A program made the translations under genes and the position numbers. A DNA stretch of 64,000 nt from Hyphococcus luteus (lineage in GTDB: Bacteria > Pseudomonadota > Alphaproteobacteria > Caulobacterales > Parvularculaceae). The stretch spans positions 124,001-188,000 of the forward strand of contig NZ_PJCH01000005.1 in assembly GCF_002943565.1 (NCBI RefSeq), given 5' to 3'. The notes beneath the pieces were generated by a model. That model saw only the letters and a program-made list of their open reading frames with translations. It made no database searches and was not told the origin of the DNA. This document shows, one piece after another, positions 16,644 to 24,048 of this stretch. The number at the start of each line of letters is the position of its first letter. Within the stretch, counting starts at the first letter, position 1.

Positions 16644-17435
16644 TTAATTGACGACCGGCTTGAAAATGTCCGCCTCGGACAGATTGAAGCGCTTGGCGCG
16701 GCGCTGCAGCAGGAGGCGCCAGTTGCTCATGGACATCAACATCGCATAGGCCAGCGGCAAAAGCCCGCGGCTGTGGAAGTCGACCAGCATGTCCTTGTCG
16801 ATCGAATTCATGCGCTGTTCTTCGATACCGAAATATTGCGCGAAATTGACCGGCTCGCTCGCGCCCGTCGGCGTATATTGCGCCGTCTGCGGCTGGACAA
16901 GTTCGGCGTCCACAAGCGCCTTGGCGAACTGATCCGTCATCTGACGGTCGCGCTCGTAGTTCTTGCAGAAATCGATCGCCGCCTGGGTCTGCTCCGTCGG
17001 CTCGTCATTGCTGAAAAGCGGCACGTCGCCGTTTTCGGTCAGGCCTTCAAAGGCGCGATCGATGACGATCGCCATGCGTTCGCCGTTGTTTTCCGTGGCG
17101 AGGCCGAACGGATAGCGGCGCACATAGGCCGGGATGTAGCAATTCTCTTCCCAGTTTCCCTGATCGTCGACGAAAAGATTGATGTCGTCGTAAAGCCCCG
17201 TCACCGCGAGCAGCTGCGGCTGCTCGTTGGACATGAAGATGATCGGATAGTTTTTCATGGCCGACGGGACTTCGCCCAGGGTCAGCGGAATGGCGCGCGC
17301 TTTCGACGCAAAGCCGAAAGGCTGCGCCGCCGGCTTCAGCGCCAGGCCGCCATGTTTTTCTTTCATCAAAAGTTCCGGCTGTTCATAGAGGAACATCTTG
17401 CCGGTCACTTCCGGAACCGCTTGCGCCTCGCTCAT
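16644..17435 (-). CDS. SapC family protein
   Basis: A 263-residue soluble protein without a signal peptide, matching the SapC family. Landmarks are ARAIPLTLGEVPSAMKNYPIIF (positions about 45-66, key residues shared by the family), LYDDINLFVDDQGNW, YIPAYVRRYPFGLA, FSNDEPTEQ and a C-terminal MSNWRLLLQRRAKR. SapC was named in an S-layer context in Campylobacter. In alphaproteobacteria it often lies beside TonB-dependent receptors or flavin-dependent halogenases, but here it is alone with its own terminator. Biochemical function is unknown. Confidence 0.85.
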   Translation of the reverse strand: MSEAQAVPEVTGKMFLYEQPELLMKEKHGGLALKPAAQPFGFASKARAIPLTLGEVPSAMKNYPIIFMSNEQPQLLAVTGLYDDINLFVDDQGNWEENCYIPAYVRRYPFGLATENNGERMAIVIDRAFEGLTENGDVPLFSNDEPTEQTQAAIDFCKNYERDRQMTDQFAKALVDAELVQPQTAQYTPTGASEPVNFAQYFGIEEQRMNSIDKDMLVDFHSRGLLPLAYAMLMSMSNWRLLLQRRAKRFNLSEADIFKPVVN

Positions 17436-17596
17436 TGTCTACCCTTCCTAAAAATCGTTCTCGCCCGTCTTCGCCGGGCGCGCGCCGCGCCCTTCATTGC
17501 CCCTCCGGGCGGTGTGCTGGACCGCTTAGAGCCTCGCCTCCAAAATTCCGCAACCCCCGGACATTGGAAAATCAGACGTTCCTTTCCAGAAACCGA

Positions 17597-17715
17597 TACG
17601 GGCCCGGCTCTCATCTTTTAAGGATAAGAGCCTTTGCGGCATCGGGTCTGCGGCCGGCGAACATCTGTCTATCCAGCCCTGATGGGCGTTGCAGACTTTA
17701 GGGCAGGGCTCTTAG
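17597..17715. repeat. Dispersed intergenic repeat, copy B (approximately 119 bp, inverted relative to copy A)
   Basis: This lies in the 343-bp gap (17436-17778) between sapC and the hydrolase gene, upstream of sapC. Its reverse complement aligns by eye with 1024-1150. The 27-nt imperfect palindrome is at 17606-17632 (GGCTC...GAGCC), and the GGGCTCTTAG end at 17706-17715 matches the start of copy A. Between them a GCGGCCGGCGAACATCTG block corresponds to a similar stretch in copy A. Apart from this repeat I see no gene in the gap. Confidence 0.6.
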
Positions 17716-17778
17716 CAAAAAGGCCGCCCCGCTCCAAGCCTTTCGGGCGCAAAGCCAGCCTTTTCGCGGGCGCTGCGC

Positions 17779-18654
17779 TCAGGCGCCAAGAAACGCAGCC
17801 AGGTCTTGGGGCTTTTCCATGGGCGCCAGATGGCTGACGCCCGGCCTCACGACAAGCTCTGCGCCGAGCCGGCGGAACCGCGCCCGGGCGGCTGACGAAA
17901 CGGTGGAGGACGGATGATCCGCCGCAAACACCGACATCTTGGCCGGCGCGGCGCGGGCCGCCGCCCAGACATCATTCGCCTGCGCTGCGAAAGTCGCCGA
18001 TTCCCAGCGCGGATCGCAGGAAAGCCGGACGCCCTCCCCCGAAGCATCGTCGACAAGACCATCTTCGAGATAGTCTTCAAGGACCCCCGGCGCCCAGGCC
18101 TTGAACAGCCCCTTGCGGGCGTAGGAGGCGAGAACGCTTTCCCGGTCGGGCCAGCGATTGCGCCGGCGCGCCGCCTGGCGCACCAGCGGGATGCGGTTCG
18201 ACATCAGCGGCCAGAAAGGCGTCTTCGCGGCGAATGTCATCCAGCCCGGCATCGCCACAGGCTCGATGAGTTTCAAGGCCGCCACATCCGTGCGGCCTTG
18301 CGCCACGAGCACAGACGTCGCCGCGCCCATGGAATGGCCCGCAAGCGTCCAGCCTTCGCGGCGCTCGCGGTCGAGAAAGGCGCGCGCATCCGCTACAAAG
18401 GGTTTCCATGAGCGCAAACGAGACGGATCGGCGGGCCGCGTGTTCAGTCCGTGACCACGCAGATCGAGCGCGTAAATGTCAAAGCGGTCTTTGAGGCCGC
18501 CCAGCATGCGGCGATAAACGCAGGCGCAAAAGCCGGTGGCGTGGAGAAATAAAAGCGGCGGCCTGTCGGGCGCCGGCCAGCGAAACCCGGCGAGCGCGCC
18601 GTCGTTAAGCTCGATCCTGATGCGCTGCGGCGCGGGGCCGGTTCCACTGGTCAT
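17779..18654 (-). CDS. Alpha/beta hydrolase
   Basis: A 291-residue alpha/beta-hydrolase fold protein. The oxyanion region is PPLLFLHATGF, the strand-4 loop is YALDLRGHGLN, and the nucleophile elbow is LAGHSMGAATS (Ser about 115). The C-terminal SHLAPMEKPQ supplies the catalytic His (about 279), with an Asp candidate near VFAADHPSS. The HATGF oxyanion loop is seen in esterase-like members. The substrate cannot be told. The frame also opens at a GTG at 18660; ATG 18654 was chosen. It follows the exonuclease gene by 30 bp on the same strand. Confidence 0.85.
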   Translation of the reverse strand: MTSGTGPAPQRIRIELNDGALAGFRWPAPDRPPLLFLHATGFCACVYRRMLGGLKDRFDIYALDLRGHGLNTRPADPSRLRSWKPFVADARAFLDRERREGWTLAGHSMGAATSVLVAQGRTDVAALKLIEPVAMPGWMTFAAKTPFWPLMSNRIPLVRQAARRRNRWPDRESVLASYARKGLFKAWAPGVLEDYLEDGLVDDASGEGVRLSCDPRWESATFAAQANDVWAAARAAPAKMSVFAADHPSSTVSSAARARFRRLGAELVVRPGVSHLAPMEKPQDLAAFLGA

Positions 18655-18684
18655 AAACACACTGTGAAAGGGATGACGCTGAAA

Positions 18685-19176
18685 TCAATAACCGGAAGCA
18701 GCCAGTTCGTAGAGCATGCGCATATGCATGACGTCCGGCGCCGCGCGATGGCGGCGCGGCGCGCGCAGCTCCGCCGCCGTCACCAGGGGCCCGATCTTGT
18801 CCGGGGGCACGGAGCGCAACAGGCTCGCCAGGTCGCTGACGATGAAGCGCTGGCGTTTGCGCCCCGCCTGAAACAGACGATAGAGCCAAAAGCCGTCCCA
18901 GTCCGGCGCGTCGGAATAGATGATCTTGCCGGCGAGCGCCGCGTTCAGCTTTTCGCAGGCCTCTTTCGGCTCCACGCCGTCCTTGTCGAGCATTTCCGGC
19001 GAGACGCCGTGCAGGGTCTCAGCCTCGGCGCTCCAGTCGTCGAAGGACCATTCCGGCGCAGGCTTAATGAGCATCGCCTGGACGCCGCCATTAGCGAAGC
19101 ACCAGCCGACCTCGATCGGCCAGGACCGCGCCGAAAGCCCCGACGCTTCTAGATCAATGAACGCAATATCTTTCAA
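18685..19176 (-). CDS. DEDDh-type 3'-5' exonuclease-like protein
   Basis: About 163 residues. The first strand IAFIDLEASGLS holds the DxE of exonuclease motif I. Motif II is in the SDAPDWDGFWLYRLF block, and the C-terminal HRAAPDVMHMRMLY gives the H-x4-D of motif III. The short length and the AEAETLHGVSPEML block fit the RNase T / DnaQ-like superfamily found stand-alone in alphaproteobacteria. The domain begins directly after a TTG at 19176; the frame also opens at another TTG at 19248, but the extra 24 residues look non-coding. Substrate (RNA or DNA) is not decidable. Confidence 0.7.
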   Translation of the reverse strand: MKDIAFIDLEASGLSARSWPIEVGWCFANGGVQAMLIKPAPEWSFDDWSAEAETLHGVSPEMLDKDGVEPKEACEKLNAALAGKIIYSDAPDWDGFWLYRLFQAGRKRQRFIVSDLASLLRSVPPDKIGPLVTAAELRAPRRHRAAPDVMHMRMLYELAASGY

Positions 19177-19289
19177 AACAGAAACGGCGGTACAGCGGCT
19201 GACCAAACCGGGCAAGTATGGCGCGCGCCTTTTCTGACGGCAAAGCAATTATGGATAAAAATTCATAATTTAAATCAAAGAGTTAGCCT

Positions 19290-19700
19290 ATGACAACGAT
19301 TCTGCAAATCGACACCCCAGGGCGCGCCGCCGTCGATGTCACGGCGAAGATCGCCGATGTCGCCGCCGCTTCGAACGCTCCAGGCGGCCTCGCTCATCTT
19401 TTTATTCAGCATACCTCAGCCTCCCTGACAGTGCAGGAGAACGCCGATCCGGACGTCATGGCGGACCTGCTCGACTGGCTCGACAGGACGGCGCCGGAGA
19501 ACGGGCCTTACCGCCATCGCGCGGAAGGGCCCGACGACATGCCGGCGCATCTGAAATCGGCGATGACCGCGACGTCGCTCTTCGTTCCGTTCGAGAACGG
19601 AAGGCTTTTGCTCGGGACCTGGCAGGGAATTTATCTTCTGGAACACCGACGCGCGCCGCACCGGCGGCGCATCGCCGTCACGCTCGCGCCTGAACTTTAG
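19290..19700 (+). CDS. YjbQ family protein (UPF0047)
   Basis: A compact 136-residue beta protein. The family signature is clear: LAHLFIQHTSASLTVQENAD (residues about 34-53), HLKSAMTATSLFVPFENGRL (about 89-108) and GTWQGIYLLEHR (about 111-122). YjbQ proteins have been reported to have thiamine-phosphate synthase side activity, but their true role is unsettled. Key His residues of the QHTS motif and the QG-I-LLEHR strand are intact. The upstream region is AT-rich and faces the exonuclease gene. It is convergent, with a 4-bp overlap, with the small membrane protein after it. Confidence 0.92.
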   Translation: MTTILQIDTPGRAAVDVTAKIADVAAASNAPGGLAHLFIQHTSASLTVQENADPDVMADLLDWLDRTAPENGPYRHRAEGPDDMPAHLKSAMTATSLFVPFENGRLLLGTWQGIYLLEHRRAPHRRRIAVTLAPEL

Positions 19701-19906
19701 CGCGCCGCGCTTTTCGGTTTGAAGACGCCGCTTTCAGGGTCCTGTTCGTAATCGAGAACGGCGCCGTCGCCTTTCGCGCGCGCGGATTTGCGCATCTCGT
19801 CAATAGCGGCGCGCAAGGGGCGCGTGCGCTTTTCAGCGTAACGGCAGAGCGCGACAGCGCCCGCAGCGGCGGCGACAGTGACGGCCAGGGTGGTGACGGC
19901 GCTCAT
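19697..19906 (-). CDS. Small single-pass membrane protein, unknown function
   Basis: Start ATG 19906 (MSAVTTLAVTVAAAAGAVAL) gives 69 residues with one N-terminal hydrophobic helix and then a basic, charged tail (RYAEKRTRPLRAAIDEMRKS) and an acidic DYEQDPESGVFKPK end. GGGAGA lies upstream of the start. The C-terminal 'DYEQDPESGVFKP' type tail recurs in short alphaproteobacterial membrane proteins, but I know no function. It lies 48 bp downstream of the S49 peptidase on the same strand and may share its transcript. Confidence 0.65.
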   Translation of the reverse strand: MSAVTTLAVTVAAAAGAVALCRYAEKRTRPLRAAIDEMRKSARAKGDGAVLDYEQDPESGVFKPKSAAR

Positions 19907-19954
19907 AATATGTCTCCCGGTTCCGGCATTCTTCAACTCAAGGTTCGGCGGCTG

Positions 19955-20830
19955 TTAAAGTCCGATCCGCGCCCACAAGGCCCGGCGCTCGCCCGCCGCC
20001 GCCAGCTCTTCCGCATCGACGAGCGCGGGGCTTTCCGAAGGGCTCTGCGCGCCGCCGGAAAAGAGCAGTTTCAACAAAGAGCCCTTCTCCTGCGAAATCC
20101 GCTTGATCTTAACATCTTTTCCGAAGCGGTCGCGTAAAAAATCGCCGAACTGAGCCGTTCCGTCGACCAATCCCTTTTCCACCGCCATGGCGCCGCTCCA
20201 GAACCGGCCGGAAAAAAGCGTCTCATCTTCGGACAGCTTGTCCCCGCGCCGCTCTTTGACAAGCGCGATGAACTGCTGGTGCAGCTCGTTCAGCATGTCT
20301 TTAAGGCGCGCCACGTCTTCGGGGTCTTCCGGCTGGAAGGGATCGAGCTGGGATTTGTTCTCGCCCGCCGTATAAACCCGCCGCTCGACGCCGAGCCTGC
20401 CGATCGCTTCGTGAAAGCCGAAACCGCCCGAAATGACCCCGATGGAGCCGACGATAGAGCTCTCATCGGCGTAGATTTCATCGCCGGCGAGCGCGAGAAT
20501 ATAGCCGCCGGAGGCCCCGGCGTCCTCGATGAAGGCGAGCACCGGCACGTCTTTTTCCTTCGCCTCGCGGCGCACGGCGCTGAAGATCAGGCGCGATTGA
20601 ACCGGCGAGCCGCCCGGCGAATTGATCGCCAGCACCACCGCTTTAACGCCCTTCGGCTTGAACGCGTCGGCGATCGGTTTTTCGAGCTTTTTAAGCGTAA
20701 GCCCTTTGCGCCCGGCGCCGATCTCGCCGATCACCCCGGTCATTTCAATCACGGTTACGAGAGGCTTTTCCGGCCCGGCGAAAGGCAGGGCGCGCCAAAT
20801 AGAATTCAAACGGTCGGTCCAATTTGTCAT
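19955..20830 (-). CDS. S49 family serine peptidase (SppA/SohB-like)
   Basis: A 291-residue short-form signal-peptide peptidase. The nucleophile Ser107 is in EDAGASGGY and the general base Lys159 in TAGENKSQLDPF. Conserved NSPGG (about 70-74) and SIVGSIGVI (about 125-133) are present. No clear N-terminal TM helix is visible, unlike E. coli SohB, so the enzyme may be cytoplasmic or peripherally bound. The C-terminus past about 265 is variable. It is divergent from the polyprenyl synthase gene and likely co-transcribed with the small membrane protein downstream. Confidence 0.88.
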   Translation of the reverse strand: MTNWTDRLNSIWRALPFAGPEKPLVTVIEMTGVIGEIGAGRKGLTLKKLEKPIADAFKPKGVKAVVLAINSPGGSPVQSRLIFSAVRREAKEKDVPVLAFIEDAGASGGYILALAGDEIYADESSIVGSIGVISGGFGFHEAIGRLGVERRVYTAGENKSQLDPFQPEDPEDVARLKDMLNELHQQFIALVKERRGDKLSEDETLFSGRFWSGAMAVEKGLVDGTAQFGDFLRDRFGKDVKIKRISQEKGSLLKLLFSGGAQSPSESPALVDAEELAAAGERRALWARIGL

Positions 20831-21015
20831 CGCCCGCTGTTAGGTGAAAACCCAAGCCTTTTCAATGATCAGCAAATCAGCGAACAAAGGACGCCAGCGT
20901 CTTGGACAGCGGTGATTCGCCGCTGAGGCGGGGCCGCCGCTTTCGCTTGACCGGGAGCGGCCCAGCGACCAATCTGCGAGGCGATTGCAATAACACACGA
21001 GCGAAAGGCGTTATT

Positions 21016-22050
21016 TTGGGTTTGGCCGCGACAGCCAGCGAGACACTCGCCGCAAGGCGCGCGCCGGAATTTCCATCCGCCGTCGCCCATCTGCGTTCGC
21101 TCACAGAACGCGATCTTGAAGCCGTTAACCATGAGATCCTGAGCCGGCTCGATTCGCCGGTGAAGATGATCCCGGAACTCGCCGGGCACCTCATCCACGC
21201 CGGCGGCAAACGCCTCCGGCCCATGCTGACGCTCGCCTCGGCGCGGCTGTTCGATTATGCGGGCGAAGACCATGTAAAGCTCGCCGCCGCGGTCGAGCTC
21301 ATTCACGGCGCCACGCTGCTTCATGACGATGTGGTCGACGCCTCCTCCTTGCGCCGCGGGGCCTCCACCGCCAACACCATCTGGGGCAACAAGGAGAGCG
21401 TGCTCGTCGGGGACTTTATCTTCTCGCGCTCTTTCGAGCTGATGGTCGAAGCGAAAAATCTCGACGTTTTGCGCTCGCTGTCGCACGCCTCGAGCATCAT
21501 CGCGCAAGGCGAAGTCCTGCAGCTGACGACGCAGAAAAACATCGCCGCCACCTTCGAGACCTATCTTCAGGTGGTGCGCGCCAAGACCGCGGCTCTCTTC
21601 GCCGCGGCGACGGAAGTGGGCGCGCAGATCTCCGGCCGCCCGGCGGAAGAAGAAATCGCTATGCGCCGTTTCGGCGAGGATTTCGGCATCGCCTATCAGC
21701 TCGTCGACGACGCCCTCGATTACGCCGGGTTCGAATATGCGCTCGGCAAGACGGTCGGCGACGATTTCCGCGAAGGCAAGATGACCGCGCCGGTGGTCTT
21801 CGCCATCGAGCGCGCGCGCGAAGAGGAAAAACCCTTCTGGCGGCGCGTCATCGCCGAGGGCCGGCAAGAGCCCGGCGATTTCGAAAAGGCGCAAAGCCTG
21901 ATGGAGCGCGACGGCGTTATCGAAGACACCTTCGAATGCGCCCGCGACTACACGCAAAAAGCGCTCGACGCTTTGTCAAAAGCGCCCGACAACGAGTATC
22001 GCGAAGCGCTCGGCGATCTCGCCCTCACCTCGACGGCGCGCGGGTCTTAA
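21016..22050 (+). CDS. ispB: Octaprenyl/decaprenyl (long-chain polyprenyl) diphosphate synthase
   Basis: An all-trans polyprenyl diphosphate synthase of about 344 residues making the side chain of ubiquinone. The first Asp-rich motif DDVVD is at about 104-108 (LLHDDVVDASSLRRG), and the second, LVDDALDY, at about 229-236. The substrate-binding GGKRLRPML is at about 63-71. Start choice: the domain is preceded by TTG codons only; TTG 21016 has AAAGG seven bases upstream, and the frame also opens at TTG 20902. Residues two to five before the first Asp motif are small, as in long-chain enzymes. Chain length (C40 or C50) cannot be read from sequence. Confidence 0.88.
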   Translation: MGLAATASETLAARRAPEFPSAVAHLRSLTERDLEAVNHEILSRLDSPVKMIPELAGHLIHAGGKRLRPMLTLASARLFDYAGEDHVKLAAAVELIHGATLLHDDVVDASSLRRGASTANTIWGNKESVLVGDFIFSRSFELMVEAKNLDVLRSLSHASSIIAQGEVLQLTTQKNIAATFETYLQVVRAKTAALFAAATEVGAQISGRPAEEEIAMRRFGEDFGIAYQLVDDALDYAGFEYALGKTVGDDFREGKMTAPVVFAIERAREEEKPFWRRVIAEGRQEPGDFEKAQSLMERDGVIEDTFECARDYTQKALDALSKAPDNEYREALGDLALTSTARGS

Positions 22051-22053
22051 ACC

Positions 22054-23145
22054 TTATTCCGCAGCCGGCTGAAGCGCGTCGTCATCGGCGGCGGCGCGTC
22101 TCTTGAGCAATCCGCTTTTGTCGGCGCGCGCCGTGATGCGCGCGGCGCCGACAATGAACACAAACGACAACGCCAGCGGCGCCAGCCACTGCAAGGAAGG
22201 CGGCATCGCGAGCATCAGCGCGCCCGCGCCCGCACACAGGCTGACCAGCCCCATATAGATGACGGCGACGCTGGCGTGCGAAAAACCGCCGCGCATCATC
22301 AGCTGATAAAGATGCTCGCGATGCGCCGCGAGAAGGTTCTGCTTGCGCAGGGCCCTTGAGAACAGCGTCCAGGCGACGTCGAAAATAAACGGCAGAAAGA
22401 TCACCGGCATGACGAGAACGCTAAGCCGCGCTTCGGTCCAGTTCGCGCCGAGGACGGCGAACGCGGCGATCAGAAAGCCGAGCATCTGACTGCCATTGTC
22501 GCCCATGAAGATTTTGCCGCGGATGAGATTTTCCGGCAGGAACCCGGCGGCGGCGCAGGCGAGAAGCAACGCCGCCACGGCCAGCACCGGCGCGCCGGAA
22601 AGACCGGCGAACACGGCGAACCAGGCGAGCCCCGCCGCCGCCGCGCCGGCGGCGAGCCCGTTCGCCCCGTCCATGAAATTAAAAGCGTTCATGAAACCGA
22701 CGATCCAGAAAACGGTCAGCGCCGCGCCCCATAAGGGCCCGAGCGCAACCGCGCCCAGCGACGGCAGCGGAGCCGATTGCAGCGCACCGAAGAAAAAGAT
22801 GAAGAGCGCGGCGACAAGGATCTGCCCGCCGAACTTCCAGACGGGGGAGAGCCCAAGCTTGTCGTCGGCGAGGCCGACAAAAAAAGCGGCGACGCCAGCG
22901 ACGCCGATCAGCGCCAGCGTCTTCGCCGCGCCCCCATCGTCCGCGAAGGCGGCCATGACGAAAAGGCCGACAACCCATCCGCCCGTGATCGCGGCGCCGC
23001 CGATGCGCGGGGTCGCATGGTCGTGGCTCGAGCGTTCATTGGGTTCGTCGAGAAAGGCGCCCGCGCGCGCCGCCAGCATGCTGACGCAATAAACAACGGC
23101 CACCGTCATTGCGGCCGCAACCGCCATGATGAAGGGTTCGATCAT
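22054..23145 (-). CDS. WecA/MraY-type polyprenyl-phosphate sugar-1-P transferase
   Basis: An integral membrane protein (363 residues, about ten TM segments) of glycosyltransferase family 4. It transfers a sugar-1-phosphate from a UDP-sugar to undecaprenyl phosphate, starting surface polysaccharide synthesis. Motifs are VGLADDKLGL (DDx motif, about 90-99), NAFNFMDGANGLAAG (about 154-168), IFMGDNGSQMLGF (about 212-224) and the cytoplasmic HREHLYQ loop (about 279). The last fits WecA-like rather than MraY enzymes. It is the last gene of a minus-strand run with ispE 36 bp upstream. No other polysaccharide genes are in view. Confidence 0.87.
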   Translation of the reverse strand: MIEPFIMAVAAAMTVAVVYCVSMLAARAGAFLDEPNERSSHDHATPRIGGAAITGGWVVGLFVMAAFADDGGAAKTLALIGVAGVAAFFVGLADDKLGLSPVWKFGGQILVAALFIFFFGALQSAPLPSLGAVALGPLWGAALTVFWIVGFMNAFNFMDGANGLAAGAAAAGLAWFAVFAGLSGAPVLAVAALLLACAAAGFLPENLIRGKIFMGDNGSQMLGFLIAAFAVLGANWTEARLSVLVMPVIFLPFIFDVAWTLFSRALRKQNLLAAHREHLYQLMMRGGFSHASVAVIYMGLVSLCAGAGALMLAMPPSLQWLAPLALSFVFIVGAARITARADKSGLLKRRAAADDDALQPAAE

Positions 23146-23181
23146 CCGTTCTTCCGCCCCCGGGCTTTCCCGCCTGCGAAC

Positions 23182-24048
23182 CTATCGCACATGGAGCGCC
23201 GAAGCCATGGCCCACCATCCGCGCGCCTGCAAAGCCGCCGCAGCGCGGACGGCGCCTTCGCGTGACGGGAACAGCGCAAAACACGTCGCGCCCGAGCCGG
23301 ACATGCGCGCGGCGAGCGCGCCCGGCGCTTGCGCCAGCGCATCGATCGCATCGCGGATCACGGGCGCGCGTTCAATGGCGAAGGCTTCAAGATCGTTGCG
23401 GGTGCGCGCCATCGCGGCTTTGACTTGCGTGTAATTCACTGCGCGAAACGGATCACAAACCGGCGTCGCCGGCGCCGGGACGCCCGCATCGAAGGCGCGG
23501 AAGACAGGCCCCGTGGGCATGTCGACACCCGGATTGACGAGGCATATCCATAAAGCCGGCAGAACAGGCCCCTTCTCAAGGATTTCGCCGGCGCCCGTCA
23601 CATGGACCGGCGCGCGGGCGAGACAGGCCGGCACGTCGGCGCCGAGGGAAAAACCGAGCCGCGACAGCGCCGCCTCGCCGATCTCCAAGCTCCACAATTT
23701 GACGAGCGCGCGCAAAACCGCCGCCGCATCCGCCGAGCCGCCGCCGACGCCCGCCGCCACGGGCAGGTTCTTTTCAAGCGTGATGGCCGCGCCTGTTTCA
23801 ACGCCGCATTTGCGCGCCAGCTTTTGCGCCGCACGAAAGACGAGATTAGCCTCCGGCGGCAGATTCTTCAGCGCGTCCGCGAAAGGTCCCTCAATGGCGA
23901 GAGAAATGTCGTTGGCGGGCTCAACGCGAATGACGTCGCCGTCTTCGGCGAAAATGAAAAGGCTTGCGAGATCGTGCAGCCCGTCGCGGCGGACGGGACC
24001 GATATGGAGATAAAGATTGACTTTGGCGGGAGCGGTCTCGGCGATCAT
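23182..24048 (-). CDS. ispE: 4-diphosphocytidyl-2-C-methyl-D-erythritol kinase
   Basis: A GHMP kinase of 288 residues acting in the MEP isoprenoid pathway (phosphorylates CDP-ME at the 2-hydroxyl). The N-terminal APAKVNLYLHIG holds the substrate-binding Lys. The ATP loop is PVAAGVGGGSADAAAV (about 95-110). The C-terminal RMSGSGATCFALF is the third GHMP motif. It overlaps the TPR lipoprotein gene upstream by 4 bp (ATGA), so translation is likely coupled; this neighbour pairing is common in alphaproteobacteria. Confidence 0.94.
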   Translation of the reverse strand: MIAETAPAKVNLYLHIGPVRRDGLHDLASLFIFAEDGDVIRVEPANDISLAIEGPFADALKNLPPEANLVFRAAQKLARKCGVETGAAITLEKNLPVAAGVGGGSADAAAVLRALVKLWSLEIGEAALSRLGFSLGADVPACLARAPVHVTGAGEILEKGPVLPALWICLVNPGVDMPTGPVFRAFDAGVPAPATPVCDPFRAVNYTQVKAAMARTRNDLEAFAIERAPVIRDAIDALAQAPGALAARMSGSGATCFALFPSREGAVRAAAALQARGWWAMASALHVR

